A stretch of DNA of 64,000 nt. Origin: Stutzerimonas stutzeri. GTDB lineage: Bacteria; Pseudomonadota; Gammaproteobacteria; Pseudomonadales; Pseudomonadaceae. Below, in pieces: positions 40,488 through 50,648 of this stretch (position 1 is its first letter; each line of letters starts with the position of its first letter). The position numbers and the translations under genes are program-made. The stretch is from assembly GCF_024448935.1 (NCBI RefSeq), contig NZ_JAMOIE010000009.1, forward strand, positions 21,883-85,882, read 5' to 3'. The notes below the pieces were generated by a model that saw nothing but the letters and a program-made list of their open reading frames with translations, ran no database searches and was not told where the DNA came from.

Positions 40488-41356
40488 GCGTCTTCACCCG
40501 CCAGCTTGAACAGGTACTGGCCGTAGCCGGTCTTGCCCAGCGCATCGGCGCGGCGCAGCAGTTGCTCGCGGTCGATCCATTTGTGCTGGTAGGCGATCTC
40601 TTCCAGGCAGGCGACCTTCAGGCCCTGACGATGCTCGATGGTCTGCACGTACTGCGAGGCCTCCAGCAGGCTGTCGTGGGTCCCGGTGTCCAGCCAGGCG
40701 AAGCCGCGGCCGAAGCGTTCGACGCTGAGGTCGCCACGCTTGAGGTAGGCGTTGTTGACATCGGTGATCTCCAGCTCGCCGCGCGGCGATGGCTTGATCG
40801 ACTTGGCGATCTCGACCACGTCGTTGTCGTAGAAATACAGGCCGGTCACGGCGTAGCTGGACTTGGGCTTCGCCGGCTTCTCTTCGATCGACAGCGCCTT
40901 GCCGGTCTCGTCGAAATCGATCACGCCGAAACGCTCCGGGTCCTTGACCCAGTAGCCGAAGACCGTGGCGCCCTTCGTTTGCGCCGAGGCGCGCTGCAGC
41001 TTCTCGGTGAAGTGCTGACCATGGAAGATATTGTCGCCGAGGATCAGGCACACCGGGTCGCTGCCGATGAACGCTTCACCGATCAGGAAGGCCTGGGCCA
41101 GGCCGTCCGGCGAGGGCTGCTCGGCGTAGCTGAAGTTGACCCCGAACTGGCTGCCGTCGCCCAGCAGGTTGCGGTACTGCGGCAGATCCTGCGGGGTGGA
41201 AATCAACAGGATGTCGCGGATGCCGGCCAGCATCAGCACCGAGATGGGGTAATAGGCCATCGGCTTATCGTAGATCGGCAGCAGCTGCTTGGATACGCCC
41301 AGCGTGATGGGGTGCAGACGGGTGCCGGAGCCCCCGGCGAGGATGATTCCTTTCAT
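40484..41356 (-). CDS. rmlA: Glucose-1-phosphate thymidylyltransferase
   Basis: The 290-residue enzyme makes dTDP-glucose. The nucleotide-binding [11 protein letters not shown] and the [20 protein letters not shown] region (here [13 protein letters not shown]) plus [19 protein letters not shown] identify the RmlA type. Overlaps rmlB and rmlC by four bases each. Confidence 0.96.
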   Translation of the reverse strand: MKGIILAGGSGTRLHPITLGVSKQLLPIYDKPMAYYPISVLMLAGIRDILLISTPQDLPQYRNLLGDGSQFGVNFSYAEQPSPDGLAQAFLIGEAFIGSDPVCLILGDNIFHGQHFTEKLQRASAQTKGATVFGYWVKDPERFGVIDFDETGKALSIEEKPAKPKSSYAVTGLYFYDNDVVEIAKSIKPSPRGELEITDVNNAYLKRGDLSVERFGRGFAWLDTGTHDSLLEASQYVQTIEHRQGLKVACLEEIAYQHKWIDREQLLRRADALGKTGYGQYLFKLAGEDA

Positions 41357-42423
41357 GCGTTCTCCAGGGCGCCGAGGCGCTCACGTTGATAGCTGCCGTC
41401 CTGGACGCGACGGCACCATTCGAGGTTGTCCAGATACCACTGCACGGTCTTGCGCAGGCCGGTCTGGAAGGTTTCCTGCGGCACCCAGCCCAGTTCGCGC
41501 TCGATCTTGCCGGCGTCGATGGCGTAGCGCAGGTCGTGGCCGGGGCGATCCTTGACGAAGGTAATCAGGTCTTCATAGCGCGCAAGCCCGGCAGGCTTGC
41601 TCGGCGCCAGCTCTTCGAGCAGGGCGCAGATGCCGCGCACCACCTCGATGTTCTTCTGCTCGTTGTGACCGCCGATGTTGTAGGTCTCGCCGACCTTGCC
41701 CTCGCTGACCACCTTGAGCAGGGCGCGCGCATGGTCCTCGACGAACAGCCAGTCGCGGATCTGCGAGCCGTCACCGTAGACCGGCAGCGGCTTGCCATCC
41801 AGGGCGTTGAGGATCACCAGCGGGATCAGCTTCTCGGGGAAGTGGAACGGCCCGTAGTTGTTCGAGCAGTTGGTCACCAGCACCGGCAGCCCGTAGGTGC
41901 GCTGCCAGGCGCGGACCAGGTGATCCGACGAGGCCTTGCTGGCCGAATAGGGCGAGCTGGGCGCGTAGGGCGTGGTCTCGGTGAACAGGTCATCGACACC
42001 ATGCAGGTCGCCGTACACCTCGTCGGTGGAGATGTGATGGAAGCGGAAGGCTTCGCGGCGCTCGGCCGGCAGGCTCTGCCAGTAGGCACGCGCCGCCTCC
42101 AGCAGCTGATAGGTGCCGACGATGTTGGTCTGGATGAATTCGGCCGGGCCGTCGATGGAGCGGTCGACATGGGACTCGGCGGCCAGGTGCATGATGGCGT
42201 CCGGCTGGAATTCCAGCAGCGCCTCGCTGACCCGCTCGCGATCGGCGATGTCGGCCTGGAGGAACTGATAGCGCGGGTTGTCTTCCACGGCTGCCAGCGA
42301 CTCCAGGTTGCCGGCGTAGGTCAGCTGGTCCAGGTTGAGGACGCGGTGCCCGGTGTCGTGGATGAGATGGCGGATCAGTGCAGAGCCGATGAATCCGGCT
42401 CCGCCGGTTACGAGAATGCGCAT
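41353..42423 (-). CDS. rmlB: dTDP-glucose 4,6-dehydratase
   Basis: The 356-residue SDR enzyme has the NAD-binding [14 protein letters not shown], active-site [11 protein letters not shown] and [15 protein letters not shown] (YxxxK). ATG at 42423 is chosen; a longer frame from 42567 adds an unrelated N-terminus. It opens an rmlBACD operon that is not next to any glycosyltransferase gene in the window. Confidence 0.96.
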   Translation of the reverse strand: MRILVTGGAGFIGSALIRHLIHDTGHRVLNLDQLTYAGNLESLAAVEDNPRYQFLQADIADRERVSEALLEFQPDAIMHLAAESHVDRSIDGPAEFIQTNIVGTYQLLEAARAYWQSLPAERREAFRFHHISTDEVYGDLHGVDDLFTETTPYAPSSPYSASKASSDHLVRAWQRTYGLPVLVTNCSNNYGPFHFPEKLIPLVILNALDGKPLPVYGDGSQIRDWLFVEDHARALLKVVSEGKVGETYNIGGHNEQKNIEVVRGICALLEELAPSKPAGLARYEDLITFVKDRPGHDLRYAIDAGKIERELGWVPQETFQTGLRKTVQWYLDNLEWCRRVQDGSYQRERLGALENA

Positions 42424-42755
42424 GATTGAGAGGCTTCCTTGGCGCGCTACAGAGCTACAGGCTCTTGGCATGTCGGCAGGATAGACCCGCCGAAAATACA
42501 AAAATTCCCGCCCGTGGCGCTGAGCCTCGAACGGGTATGAAGGTGACTGACTGCGTTGTTCCGGCAAACCGCTGGCCAGAGCCCTGCCAAGCCTGACAGG
42601 TCGATTCGCCTGTTTTGTTCATGAGTTAGCGTGCATGACGCAAACGCGTCTGGGCTCAACCCAGACGTTAGGGTAATTCGACCAAAGCGGCGATACAGGC
42701 AAACGGCGAAAATGCGGTAATATCATTCTGATATCAACTGTTGGGTGGCAATGGA
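42424..42755. promoter_or_regulatory. rmlB / small-gene divergent intergenic region with palindromes
   Basis: This gap must hold the rml promoter and that of the small plus-strand gene. A 9-base-arm hairpin (about 42647-42668, core GTCTGGG-ctcaa-CCCAGAC) lies mid-region. At 42720-42734, ATATCA-TTC-TGATAT is a perfect inverted repeat 22 bases before the plus-strand ATG, overlapping a possible TAATAT -10 box, so it could be an operator. Confidence 0.45.
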
Positions 42756-43055
42756 ATGCACACGGGTAACGAACAGCTCGCCGAGTTTCTGAGCATGACA
42801 GCGCGCAGCCTGTCGCAACTGAGCGAGGCCGTGACCACCTTCTCGTTCGAGATGATGGCCAGCGAAGACCCTGCCGTGCGCATCGCCAGCCGCCGCATGG
42901 TGTCGCGGGTCACGCAGATCCAATCGAGTTTTGAGCATCAGCTACGACAGTTCAGTGCGCTGACCGGCGTCGAGCACGCTGCGGGCGGTTCGGTGTTCGA
43001 GGTCGAACTGCAGCCGTCGCCCGGGGGCGACCCGCCCACCAGCAACGATCACTAG
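42756..43055 (+). CDS. Hypothetical protein
   Basis: The 99-residue soluble protein starts MHTGNEQLAEFL and is mostly helical (residues 5-75), ending in a glycine/proline-rich tail. I recognise no family. The ribosome site is weak. Its stop overlaps the convergent yhhJ stop by four bases, consistent with a real, compact gene boundary. Confidence 0.55.
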   Translation: MHTGNEQLAEFLSMTARSLSQLSEAVTTFSFEMMASEDPAVRIASRRMVSRVTQIQSSFEHQLRQFSALTGVEHAAGGSVFEVELQPSPGGDPPTSNDH

Positions 43056-44167
43056 CGCAACGACTGACGCAGCCGCGACAACGCGCCAAGGAAAAACACC
43101 GCGCCGATCGCCAGCAGCGCCAGCAGTTGCGGCCAGACCACTGAGACGCCGGCGCCGCGGAACAGGATGGCCTGCGCCAGTTCGACGAAATGGGTGGTCG
43201 GTGCCGCCAGCATGATGTGCTGGATCAGCGCGGGCATGCTTTCGCGCGGGGTCATGCCGCCGGAGAGGATCTGCAGCGGCATCAGCACGAGGATGATCAG
43301 CAGGCCCAGCTGTGGCATCGAGCGCGCCACGGTGCCGAAGAAGATACCCATCGAGGTGGTGGCGAACAGGTGCAGCGCGGCGCCGCCCATGAACAGCAGC
43401 AGCGAGCCCTGGATCGGAATCTGTAGCCAGCCCTCGACGATGAAGCGCAGGGCGAAGGCCGAGGCCAGCAGCACCACCAGGCCCATCGCCCAGACCTTGG
43501 CCAGCATGATCTCGAACGGCGTCACCGGCATCACCAGCAGGTGCTCGATGGTGCCGTGCTCGCGCTCGCGGATCAGCGCGGCACCGGTGAGGATGATCGA
43601 GAGCATGGTGATCTGGTTGATCACCTCGTTCACCGCGCCGAACCAGGAACGCGTCAGGTTGGGGTTGAAGGCGGTGCGCACCACCGCCTCTACCGGTAGC
43701 GCGGCGTCGGCGCGGTAGCGCTGGGCGAAGGCGCTGACCTCGTCGTTGATGATCTGCTGGATGTGCCCGGCGCCGGTGAACGCCTGGCTGACCTGGGTGG
43801 CGTCGACGTTGAGCTGGATGGTCGGGCTGCGACCGGCCAGCAGGTCGGCCTGGAAGTCCGGCGGAATGTTCAGGGTGAAGGTATAGGAACCGGCATCCAT
43901 GCCGCTGTCCATCTGCCGCAGGTCGATGGGGATCGGCGGCAGAAAGTAGGGCAGTTGGAAAGCATTGAGGATGCGCTGCGAAGCCTGCGACTGGTCCTCG
44001 TCGACCACCGCCAGGGTGGCGCGGTTCGGCGCTTCGGGCAAGGCGCGGGCGGCGGTGTAGATGGCCAGGGTGAAGGCATAGACGATCAGCACCAGCAGCG
44101 CCGGGTCGCGATACAGGCTGCGCAGTTCCTTGATCCCGAGCTGGAAGACGTTGCCGAATGTACGCAT
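43052..44167 (-). CDS. yhhJ: ABC-2 type permease, YhhJ family
   Basis: The 371-residue protein has an N-terminal membrane anchor, a large periplasmic domain (about 45-180) and five C-terminal membrane segments in the ABC-2 arrangement; REREHGTIEHLLVMPVTPFEIMLAK is the signature. It starts one base after the rbbA stop. It probably forms an efflux channel with the membrane half of RbbA and the HlyD-like protein. Confidence 0.9.
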   Translation of the reverse strand: MRTFGNVFQLGIKELRSLYRDPALLVLIVYAFTLAIYTAARALPEAPNRATLAVVDEDQSQASQRILNAFQLPYFLPPIPIDLRQMDSGMDAGSYTFTLNIPPDFQADLLAGRSPTIQLNVDATQVSQAFTGAGHIQQIINDEVSAFAQRYRADAALPVEAVVRTAFNPNLTRSWFGAVNEVINQITMLSIILTGAALIREREHGTIEHLLVMPVTPFEIMLAKVWAMGLVVLLASAFALRFIVEGWLQIPIQGSLLLFMGGAALHLFATTSMGIFFGTVARSMPQLGLLIILVLMPLQILSGGMTPRESMPALIQHIMLAAPTTHFVELAQAILFRGAGVSVVWPQLLALLAIGAVFFLGALSRLRQSLR

Positions 44168-44168
44168 G

Positions 44169-46913
44169 TCATTTTTCCTGCTTGCGCAGGCCGGCGACGC
44201 TGAGCAGGGTCAGCAGCGGGATCGCCAGCAGCAAGGGGATGAAGTACCAGTAGAGATCGGCCATGCCCAGCGCCTTGGAGAACACCCCGCGGCTGATGGT
44301 CAGGAAGTGGCTGGTCGGGTAGATCCGGCCGAAGAAGGCGCTGGCGCCTTCCAGCGCCGATACCGGGTGGGTCAGCCCGGAGAATTGGACAGCCGGCAGC
44401 AGGGTGGCGATGGCGGTGCCGAAGATCGCCGCGATCTGGCTGTTGAGCACCGACGACATCAGCAGGCCCAGGCCGGTGGCGCAGGTGACGTAGAGCAGCG
44501 CGCCGATCACCAGGGTGAGCAGGCTGCCCTTGATCGGGATGCCAAAGACGAATACCGCCAGCAGTACCAGCGTGACGAAATTGATCATGCCCAGGGCGAT
44601 ATAGGGCAGCTGCTTGCCAATCAGGAATTCCAGGCGGGTGACTGGCGTGACGTAGAAATTGGTGATCGAGCCCAACTCCTTCTCGCGCACCACGCCGAGC
44701 GCGGTGAGCATCGCCGGGATCATCATCAGCAGGATCGGGATCATCGCCGGCACCATGGCTGGCAGGCTCTGCACGTCGGGGTTGTAGCGGTAGCGGACAG
44801 CGACATCGACGAGCCCGGCGCCGCGCCCCCCGGCACCGCGCGCCAGATCCTGCAGGTAGCTGGCATGCAGCCCTTGCACGTAGCCCTTGATGGTGTCGGC
44901 GCGCATCGGCATGGCGCCGTCGATCCAGAACGCTACCTGTGGGCTGGCGCCGCGCTTGAGGTCGCGGCCGAAGTTGGGCGGGATTTCGATGGCCAGGCTG
45001 ATGTCGCCGCTGCGCATGCGTCGCTCCAGTTCGTCGGGGCTGGTCAGCGGCGCCTTCTCGATGAAGTAGCGCGAGCCGGCGATGGTCAGCGCATAGGCCT
45101 GGCTGGCGGTGGTCTGGTCGCGGTCGAGCACGGCGTAGGTCAGGTCCTCGACGTCCAGGCTGATGCCGTAGCCCATGATGAACATCAGCATCACGGTGCC
45201 GAGCATGGCCAGGGTGGCGCGGATCGGATCGCGGCGCAGCTCCATGGATTCACGGCGGGTGTAGCTGAGCAGGCGGCGCATGCTGAAGCGCGCCTGCAGT
45301 GCTCCGCTACTCGCGACTTGTGCCGGGCGCTGGCTATCTGATGGAGCGACGGCGCTCGGTGGTGCCTTTGCCGCACTTTCGGCCATGGCGTCTTCGAGAT
45401 ACGCGATGAATGTTGCCTCGAGAGTCGGCAGTCCGCGCTTGTCCATCAGGCCCTGCGGTGTATCGCTGTCGAGCACGCGGCCGGCGTGCATCAACGAGAT
45501 GCGGTCGCAGCGCAGCGCCTCGTTCATGAAGTGGGTGGAGATGAAGATAGTCACGCCGTCTTCGCGCGACAGCTGCACCAGCAATTCCCAGAAACCGTCG
45601 CGCGCCACCGGGTCGACGCCGGAGGTGGGTTCGTCAAGGATCAGCATTTCCGGGTTGTGGATCACCGCCACGGCCAGCGACAGGCGCTGGCGCACGCCCA
45701 GCGGCAAGGCTTCAGGCAGGCTGTCGGCCTCCTCGACGAGCTCGAAGCGTTCGAGCATTTCCCGAATGCGCGGCTCACGACGCTCGGCCGGCAGGTGGAA
45801 CAGCCGCGCGTGCAGGTCGAGGTTCTGCCGTACCGTCAATTCGCTGTACAGCGAGAAGGCCTGGGACATGTAGCCGACCCGCTGGCGGGTCTGCAGGTCG
45901 TGGGGGTCCACCGGCTTGCCGAACAGCAGGGCGTGGCCCTCGCTGGCCGGCAGCAGGCCGGTGAGCATCTTCATGGTGGTGGTCTTGCCGCAGCCGTTGG
46001 AGCCGAGGAAGCCGAAGATCTCGCCGCGCTCGATACGCAGATTGACCCGGTCCACCGCGACGAAGTCGCCGAAACGCATGGTCAGATCGTGGGCCTCGAT
46101 GGCGATGTCGTCGCTGGCCTGGCGCGGCGGGATTTCCAGGGTGCGATGGCGGCGGCTCTTCTCTTCCGGCAGCAGGCGAATGAACGCCTCTTCCAGGCTG
46201 TCGCTGTCGGTGCGCGTCAGCAGTTCAGCCGGCGTGCCGGTGGCGAGAATCCGCCCTGCGTCCATCGCCACCAGGTGGTCGAAGCGTTGCGCTTCGTCCA
46301 TGTAGGCGGTGGCCACCAGCACGCTCATCTGTGGGCGCTCGCTGCGGATGCGGTCGATCAGCTCCCAGAATTGCGCCCGCGACAGCGGGTCGACGCCGGT
46401 GGTGGGCTCATCGAGGATCAGCAGGTCGGGGTCGTGGATCAGCGCGCAACAGAGGCCGAGCTTCTGCTTCATGCCGCCGGAGAGCTTGCCCGCGGGGCGG
46501 TCGACGAAGGGCGCCAGGCCCGTGCTCAAGGTCAGCTCGGCGATGCGCCAGTGGCGCTCCTCGGCGTCCTGACCGAACAGCCGACCGAAGAACTCGAGGT
46601 TCTCGAATACCGTCAGTGTCGGGTACAGGTTCTTGCCCAGCCCCTGCGGCATGTAGGCGATGCGCGGGCAGACCGCGCGGCGATGGCTGGCATCGCTCAT
46701 ATCACCGTCGAGCACCTGCACATGGCCCTGTTGCAACTTGCGCGCACCGGCGATCAGCGCCAGCAGGCTCGACTTGCCGACCCCGTCCGGGCCGATCAGG
46801 CCGACCATGCAGCGTGCCGGCAGGTTCAGGCTGAGGTCATCCAGCGCGCGGGTCTTGCCGTATTGCAGGCTGACTCCGCTAATCTCGGCGACCAGGGCAG
46901 GGGACTGGTTCAT
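44169..46913 (-). CDS. rbbA: RbbA-type fusion: two ABC ATPase domains plus ABC-2 permease
   Basis: The 914-residue protein has two nucleotide-binding domains (about 10-230 with GPDGVGKSS and LSGGMKQK; about 285-510 with GSNGCGKTT and [11 protein letters not shown], a degenerate signature) followed by an ABC-2 permease (about 545-914) with [19 protein letters not shown]. This layout is that of E. coli RbbA (YhiH), described as a ribosome-bound ATPase and a putative transporter. ATG at 46913 overlaps the yhiI stop by four bases. Confidence 0.92.
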   Translation of the reverse strand: MNQSPALVAEISGVSLQYGKTRALDDLSLNLPARCMVGLIGPDGVGKSSLLALIAGARKLQQGHVQVLDGDMSDASHRRAVCPRIAYMPQGLGKNLYPTLTVFENLEFFGRLFGQDAEERHWRIAELTLSTGLAPFVDRPAGKLSGGMKQKLGLCCALIHDPDLLILDEPTTGVDPLSRAQFWELIDRIRSERPQMSVLVATAYMDEAQRFDHLVAMDAGRILATGTPAELLTRTDSDSLEEAFIRLLPEEKSRRHRTLEIPPRQASDDIAIEAHDLTMRFGDFVAVDRVNLRIERGEIFGFLGSNGCGKTTTMKMLTGLLPASEGHALLFGKPVDPHDLQTRQRVGYMSQAFSLYSELTVRQNLDLHARLFHLPAERREPRIREMLERFELVEEADSLPEALPLGVRQRLSLAVAVIHNPEMLILDEPTSGVDPVARDGFWELLVQLSREDGVTIFISTHFMNEALRCDRISLMHAGRVLDSDTPQGLMDKRGLPTLEATFIAYLEDAMAESAAKAPPSAVAPSDSQRPAQVASSGALQARFSMRRLLSYTRRESMELRRDPIRATLAMLGTVMLMFIMGYGISLDVEDLTYAVLDRDQTTASQAYALTIAGSRYFIEKAPLTSPDELERRMRSGDISLAIEIPPNFGRDLKRGASPQVAFWIDGAMPMRADTIKGYVQGLHASYLQDLARGAGGRGAGLVDVAVRYRYNPDVQSLPAMVPAMIPILLMMIPAMLTALGVVREKELGSITNFYVTPVTRLEFLIGKQLPYIALGMINFVTLVLLAVFVFGIPIKGSLLTLVIGALLYVTCATGLGLLMSSVLNSQIAAIFGTAIATLLPAVQFSGLTHPVSALEGASAFFGRIYPTSHFLTISRGVFSKALGMADLYWYFIPLLLAIPLLTLLSVAGLRKQEK

Positions 46914-47986
46914 TGGCCGACATTGATCTGCAGGTGCGCCGGCCACTCGGCGTCGGCGTCGAGCTTCAGATAGGCCATGCCCGGCAGGCCGGTCTTGACC
47001 TGCTCCATGTGTTTTGTCAGCAGTTCGGGGTCGATCCGCGCCTTGACCCGGAACATCAGCTTCTCGCGCTCGCTCTCGGTCTCCACGGTCTTCGGCGTGA
47101 ACTGCGCGACGCTGGCGACGTAGCTGACCTTGGCGGGAATCACGTACTGCGGCGCGGCGTCGATCACCACCCGCACCTCGGTGCCGATCGCCACGCGCCC
47201 GGCCTGGCGCTCGGGCAGGAAGAAGGTCATGTAGACGTCGGCCAGGTCGACCAGATTGAGCAGCTTGCCGCCGGCCGCCAGCACTTCGCCGGGCTGCGCC
47301 ACGCGGTATTGCACGCGCGCCACCCGATCGGTTTTCAGTTCGCTGTCGCGTATGTCCGCTTGCAGTCGCTCAACGCCGGCTTGTGCCGCCTCGACAGCCG
47401 AGCGCGCCTCGATCACCTGGGATTTCGCTGCGGCGATGCCGGCGTCGGCAGACACCACTTGTGAGCGTGCGGCGGCGAGCGCCGCCTGGGCGCTTTGCAT
47501 CGCGGCCAGGTCATCGTCGAGCTGCTGTCGCGCCATGGCGTTGCGCGCCACCAGGGTTTCGGTGCGTTGATGGCGTTTCTGGGCGGCGGTCAGTTCGGCG
47601 CGGCGCTGCAGCACCACGGCCTCGGCGGTGGCCTTCTCGCTCTCGCGCTGGGCGACCAGCGCCTGGGCGGTAAGGATGGCGTTTTCCGCCTGACGCACCT
47701 GGGCCCGGGCCTGGTTGAGCTGCGCCTCCAGCACCTCGGTGTCCATGCGTGCGATGACCTGGCCCGGTTCCACGAAGTCACCTTCGTCGACGGTGATTTC
47801 GCGAATGCGTCCGCCAAGCTTGGTCGCCACATCGATCTCGGTGGCTTCGATGCGTCCGTTGCCACTGGCGAAGCCGTCGCCGAGCCCGTCCGTGCGCAGC
47901 TCCCACCAGGCCAGCAGGCCAATGACGACGAGCGCAACGACCACGAGCAGAATCCGGCGGAGGTTTTTCCGTGCTGGCGCTTTCAT
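46910..47986 (-). CDS. yhiI: HlyD-family membrane-fusion protein, YhiI type
   Basis: The 358-residue adaptor has an N-terminal membrane anchor (about 10-28), a lipoyl-like half motif ([24 protein letters not shown]), a long alpha-helical hairpin (about 85-210, rich in AxxQ repeats) and a beta-barrel. It links inner-membrane ABC components RbbA/YhhJ to an outer-membrane channel. First gene of the operon. Confidence 0.92.
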   Translation of the reverse strand: MKAPARKNLRRILLVVVALVVIGLLAWWELRTDGLGDGFASGNGRIEATEIDVATKLGGRIREITVDEGDFVEPGQVIARMDTEVLEAQLNQARAQVRQAENAILTAQALVAQRESEKATAEAVVLQRRAELTAAQKRHQRTETLVARNAMARQQLDDDLAAMQSAQAALAAARSQVVSADAGIAAAKSQVIEARSAVEAAQAGVERLQADIRDSELKTDRVARVQYRVAQPGEVLAAGGKLLNLVDLADVYMTFFLPERQAGRVAIGTEVRVVIDAAPQYVIPAKVSYVASVAQFTPKTVETESEREKLMFRVKARIDPELLTKHMEQVKTGLPGMAYLKLDADAEWPAHLQINVGQ

Positions 47987-48103
47987 GGGTGTTCCTTATG
48001 CTGGCGCGATAGTTCGCATGCTAAGCGATTGGCGTGAAGGTTACGCTTGGCCTGAGTCAATAAAATCACCGATTACCGATTTATACGACTGTTTCACCGG
48101 ATT

Positions 48104-48727
48104 TCACTGCGCAGACTGGCTTTTTGCCGCATCGATCGTCCAGCGTTGCAGCTGGCGGCTGAGCTCGTCGCTGGCCCGGCCGAAGGCAGCCACCACGCTT
48201 TCCAGCTGCGGGCTCGCGCTGGGCTGGCGGATCTCGAAGCGCCGGCTGGCGAGGATGCGCTGGTCGCCCGCCGAGGCCAACTGAGCATCCAGCCGGACCA
48301 GCACCTGCGGCTGGCCATCGACGTATACACTCTGGAAGGCGCGCAGATCGCTGAACAGCTCCAACTCGGCGAACAGGTTGCTGTCCTCGCTGCTCACTGC
48401 CACCGGCCCGCTCTGGCGGAACTGCTCGATCAGCCGATCGCGCAGCAGCGTCGGTGCCGCATCGCCCCAGCGCGCACCCTGGTAACTGCTGATCCGGTTG
48501 CCGTCCGGCACCACGGCAATGCGCGGCCCGGCGAGGATGCGGCTGGCATGCGGCGTATGGATGCGCAGCGCCTGTTGTAGCGGGCCTGCGGTCTGGTTCG
48601 CTGGCGCTTCTGCGGTCGGCAACAGAAACACCCGGATCGGTTCGGCATCGGGCAGCAAGGTACACGCCGAAAGCGTGCCCAGCAGGGCCGAGAGAGCGAG
48701 CTGGCGGATCGGCGCAAGGCGGCTCAT
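48104..48727 (-). CDS. PqiC/ABC-auxiliary outer-membrane lipoprotein
   Basis: The 207-residue protein has a lipoprotein signal with lipobox LSAC (C22) and a PqiC/YmbA-like domain (DUF330; ABC-type transport auxiliary), shown by VVPDGNRISSYQGARWGDAAPTLLRDRLIEQF. Such lipoproteins partner MCE-domain lipid transporters at the outer membrane. Start overlaps the mlaD-like stop by four bases. Confidence 0.85.
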   Translation of the reverse strand: MSRLAPIRQLALSALLGTLSACTLLPDAEPIRVFLLPTAEAPANQTAGPLQQALRIHTPHASRILAGPRIAVVPDGNRISSYQGARWGDAAPTLLRDRLIEQFRQSGPVAVSSEDSNLFAELELFSDLRAFQSVYVDGQPQVLVRLDAQLASAGDQRILASRRFEIRQPSASPQLESVVAAFGRASDELSRQLQRWTIDAAKSQSAQ

Positions 48728-49662
48728 GGGGTGAACTCCTGAATCTTTTCGCGGCCAAGCAGGAAACCGCTGGGGTTGTCTTCCAGGCGCTGGGTCACGC
48801 GGCGCAGGGCGCCGAGGGTGCCGCGCAGTTCGTTGATCGCCGGGCCGAGGTCGCTGAAGCCCTGCAGGCCGTTGGCCAGCGCGCCCTGGTTGTCGGCGAG
48901 CAGGGCGTCCAGGCGCGAGGTGGCGCGCTCCAGCGCGGCCATCGATTCACCCGCGCTGCTCAGCAGCTGGCGACCTTCATCGTCGATGAGGCCGTTGGCG
49001 TTCTGGGTCAGGCGGGTGATTTCCTCCAGCGCAGTGTTGGTCTGCTGGCCCAGCTGGCCGAGCTGGGTCAGCGCCTGGCTGAGGTCGCCGCGCTGCTCAG
49101 CCAGCACGCTGGTGGCCTGCTCCAGATTGGCCAGGGTGCGACCGATGCGCCCGGCGTTGTCCTCGGAGAGCATCAGGTTGGCGTTGCGCAGCAGGTTGTT
49201 GATGTTGCTCAGCAGGTCCTCGCCGTTTTCCAGCAGCGCGCTCAGGGGCGAGGGGTCGGCGATGATCAGCGGCAGTTCGCCGCGCTTGCCCACCAACGTC
49301 GGGCTGTGTGGCGTGCCGCCGTGCAGCTGGATGATCATGCTGCCGGTGATGTTGGCCAGCGCCAAGCGCGCGCGGGTGTCCTGCTTGATCGGCGTGCCGG
49401 TGTACACGCGGATGCGCGCGCGCACCTTGCGCGGGTCGTCCGGTTCCAGCCATAGCGCCTCGACGTCACCGACCTTGATGCCGCTGTACTCCACCGAGCT
49501 GCCGTTGGACAGCCCGCTGACCGCCCGATTGAAGCTGATTTCGTAATAGTTGTACTCACGGTCCATGCTCGACTTGCCAAGCCACAGGGCGAACAGCAGC
49601 GCGCCACCGACGGCGAGGACGGTGAACAGGCCGATCAGTACGTGATGGGCACGGGTTTCCAT
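48724..49662 (-). CDS. MCE/MlaD-family lipid transport protein
   Basis: The 312-residue protein has one N-terminal membrane anchor and an MCE domain (about 38-115: VSGLSNGSSVEYSGIKVGDVEAL). A long helical region follows (TLANLEQATSVLAEQRGDLSQAL) that may form a tunnel or needle. It is larger than the canonical MlaD (about 150-180 residues). It works with the MlaE/MlaF-like pair upstream to move lipids across the periplasm. Confidence 0.9.
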   Translation of the reverse strand: METRAHHVLIGLFTVLAVGGALLFALWLGKSSMDREYNYYEISFNRAVSGLSNGSSVEYSGIKVGDVEALWLEPDDPRKVRARIRVYTGTPIKQDTRARLALANITGSMIIQLHGGTPHSPTLVGKRGELPLIIADPSPLSALLENGEDLLSNINNLLRNANLMLSEDNAGRIGRTLANLEQATSVLAEQRGDLSQALTQLGQLGQQTNTALEEITRLTQNANGLIDDEGRQLLSSAGESMAALERATSRLDALLADNQGALANGLQGFSDLGPAINELRGTLGALRRVTQRLEDNPSGFLLGREKIQEFTP

Positions 49663-49696
49663 GTCAGTTCTCCAGCTCTGGCAGGCCGTTGGAAAC

Positions 49697-49813
49697 TACC
49701 TGCGTTGGCAATACTGCGTTAAAAACAGGCTCGGGTGCGAGCTCAGTCGGAATGCTCATTTAGGTAATCAAACTCCGCTTGATTCGCTGCGCTTACCCTG
49801 CGGGTGAGCATTC
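49697..49813. repeat. Palindromic intergenic repeat, same family as 3915-3973
   Basis: The block contains gaatgctcattta and aaactccgctt, both shared with the 3.9 kb element, and is bounded by GAATGCTCA (49750-49758) and TGAGCATTC (49805-49813) as inverted ends. The preceding 49697-49730 (gcgttggcaatactgcg) is a motif I associate with the same Pseudomonas family. It fills the 203-base spacer between the mlaF-like and mlaD-like genes. Confidence 0.7.
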
Positions 49814-49865
49814 GGCTGTTACTCCCGCTGGTCGTTGCGCCTGTCTTGCCTGCCTCGCATAGGTT

Positions 49866-50648
49866 TCAACGACCCGCCAGGGCGACCTGTTGCGCCGCCC
49901 GGCCGCGTGGGCCATGGAAATACTCGCGAATCCATGGGTCATCGGTGGCTTCCACCACGTCCAGACGGTCGGCTACCAGCACCCGCTTGCGTGCCAGCAC
50001 GGCGACCCGATCGCAGATGGTGTAGAGCGTATCGAGATCGTGCGTTACCAAGAACACGCTCAGGCCCAACGCATCGCGCAGCGTCAGGATCAGCTGGTCG
50101 AAAGCCGCCGCGCCGATGGGGTCGAGGCCGGCAGTGGGTTCGTCGAGGAACAGTACTTCCGGGTCGAGCGCCAGCGCGCGAGCCAGCGCAGCGCGTTTGA
50201 CCATGCCGCCGGACAGCTCGTCGGGGTACTTGCAGGCGGCGTCCGCCGGCAGGCCAGCCAGCGCCAGTTTCAATCGCGCCAGGTGCTCGGCATCCTTGCG
50301 CTCGAGGCCGGCGTGCTCGATCAGCGAGAGGGCGACGTTCTCCTGCAGATTCAGCGAGGTGAACAGCGCGCCGCGCTGAAACAGTACACCGAAGCGTCGC
50401 TCCACCTGTGAGCGGCGCTCGGCGGAGAGTTCCAGCAGGTTCTCGCCGAACACGCTGACGCTGCCGGCATTCGGCCGGCGCAGGCCAACGATGCTGCGCA
50501 GCAGCACCGACTTGCCGGTGCCCGAACCACCGACCACGCCGAGGATCTCGCCGCGACGAATATCCAGGTCGAGGTTCTCGTGCACGGTCTGGCTGCCAAA
50601 GCGATTGACCAGCCCACGTACCTGGATCAGCGCATCGTTGCTCGTCAC
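49866..50648 (-). CDS. MlaF-like ABC ATPase
   Basis: The 260-residue ATPase has Walker A GGSGTGKS, signature LSGGMVKR and Walker B VLFLDEPTAGLDPIGAAAF, the latter diagnostic for MlaF/Ttg2A. GTG at 50648 overlaps the mlaE-like stop by four bases (GTGA) and has GGAG upstream. A longer frame is a shadow of the mlaE-like gene. Confidence 0.92.
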   Translation of the reverse strand: MTSNDALIQVRGLVNRFGSQTVHENLDLDIRRGEILGVVGGSGTGKSVLLRSIVGLRRPNAGSVSVFGENLLELSAERRSQVERRFGVLFQRGALFTSLNLQENVALSLIEHAGLERKDAEHLARLKLALAGLPADAACKYPDELSGGMVKRAALARALALDPEVLFLDEPTAGLDPIGAAAFDQLILTLRDALGLSVFLVTHDLDTLYTICDRVAVLARKRVLVADRLDVVEATDDPWIREYFHGPRGRAAQQVALAGR

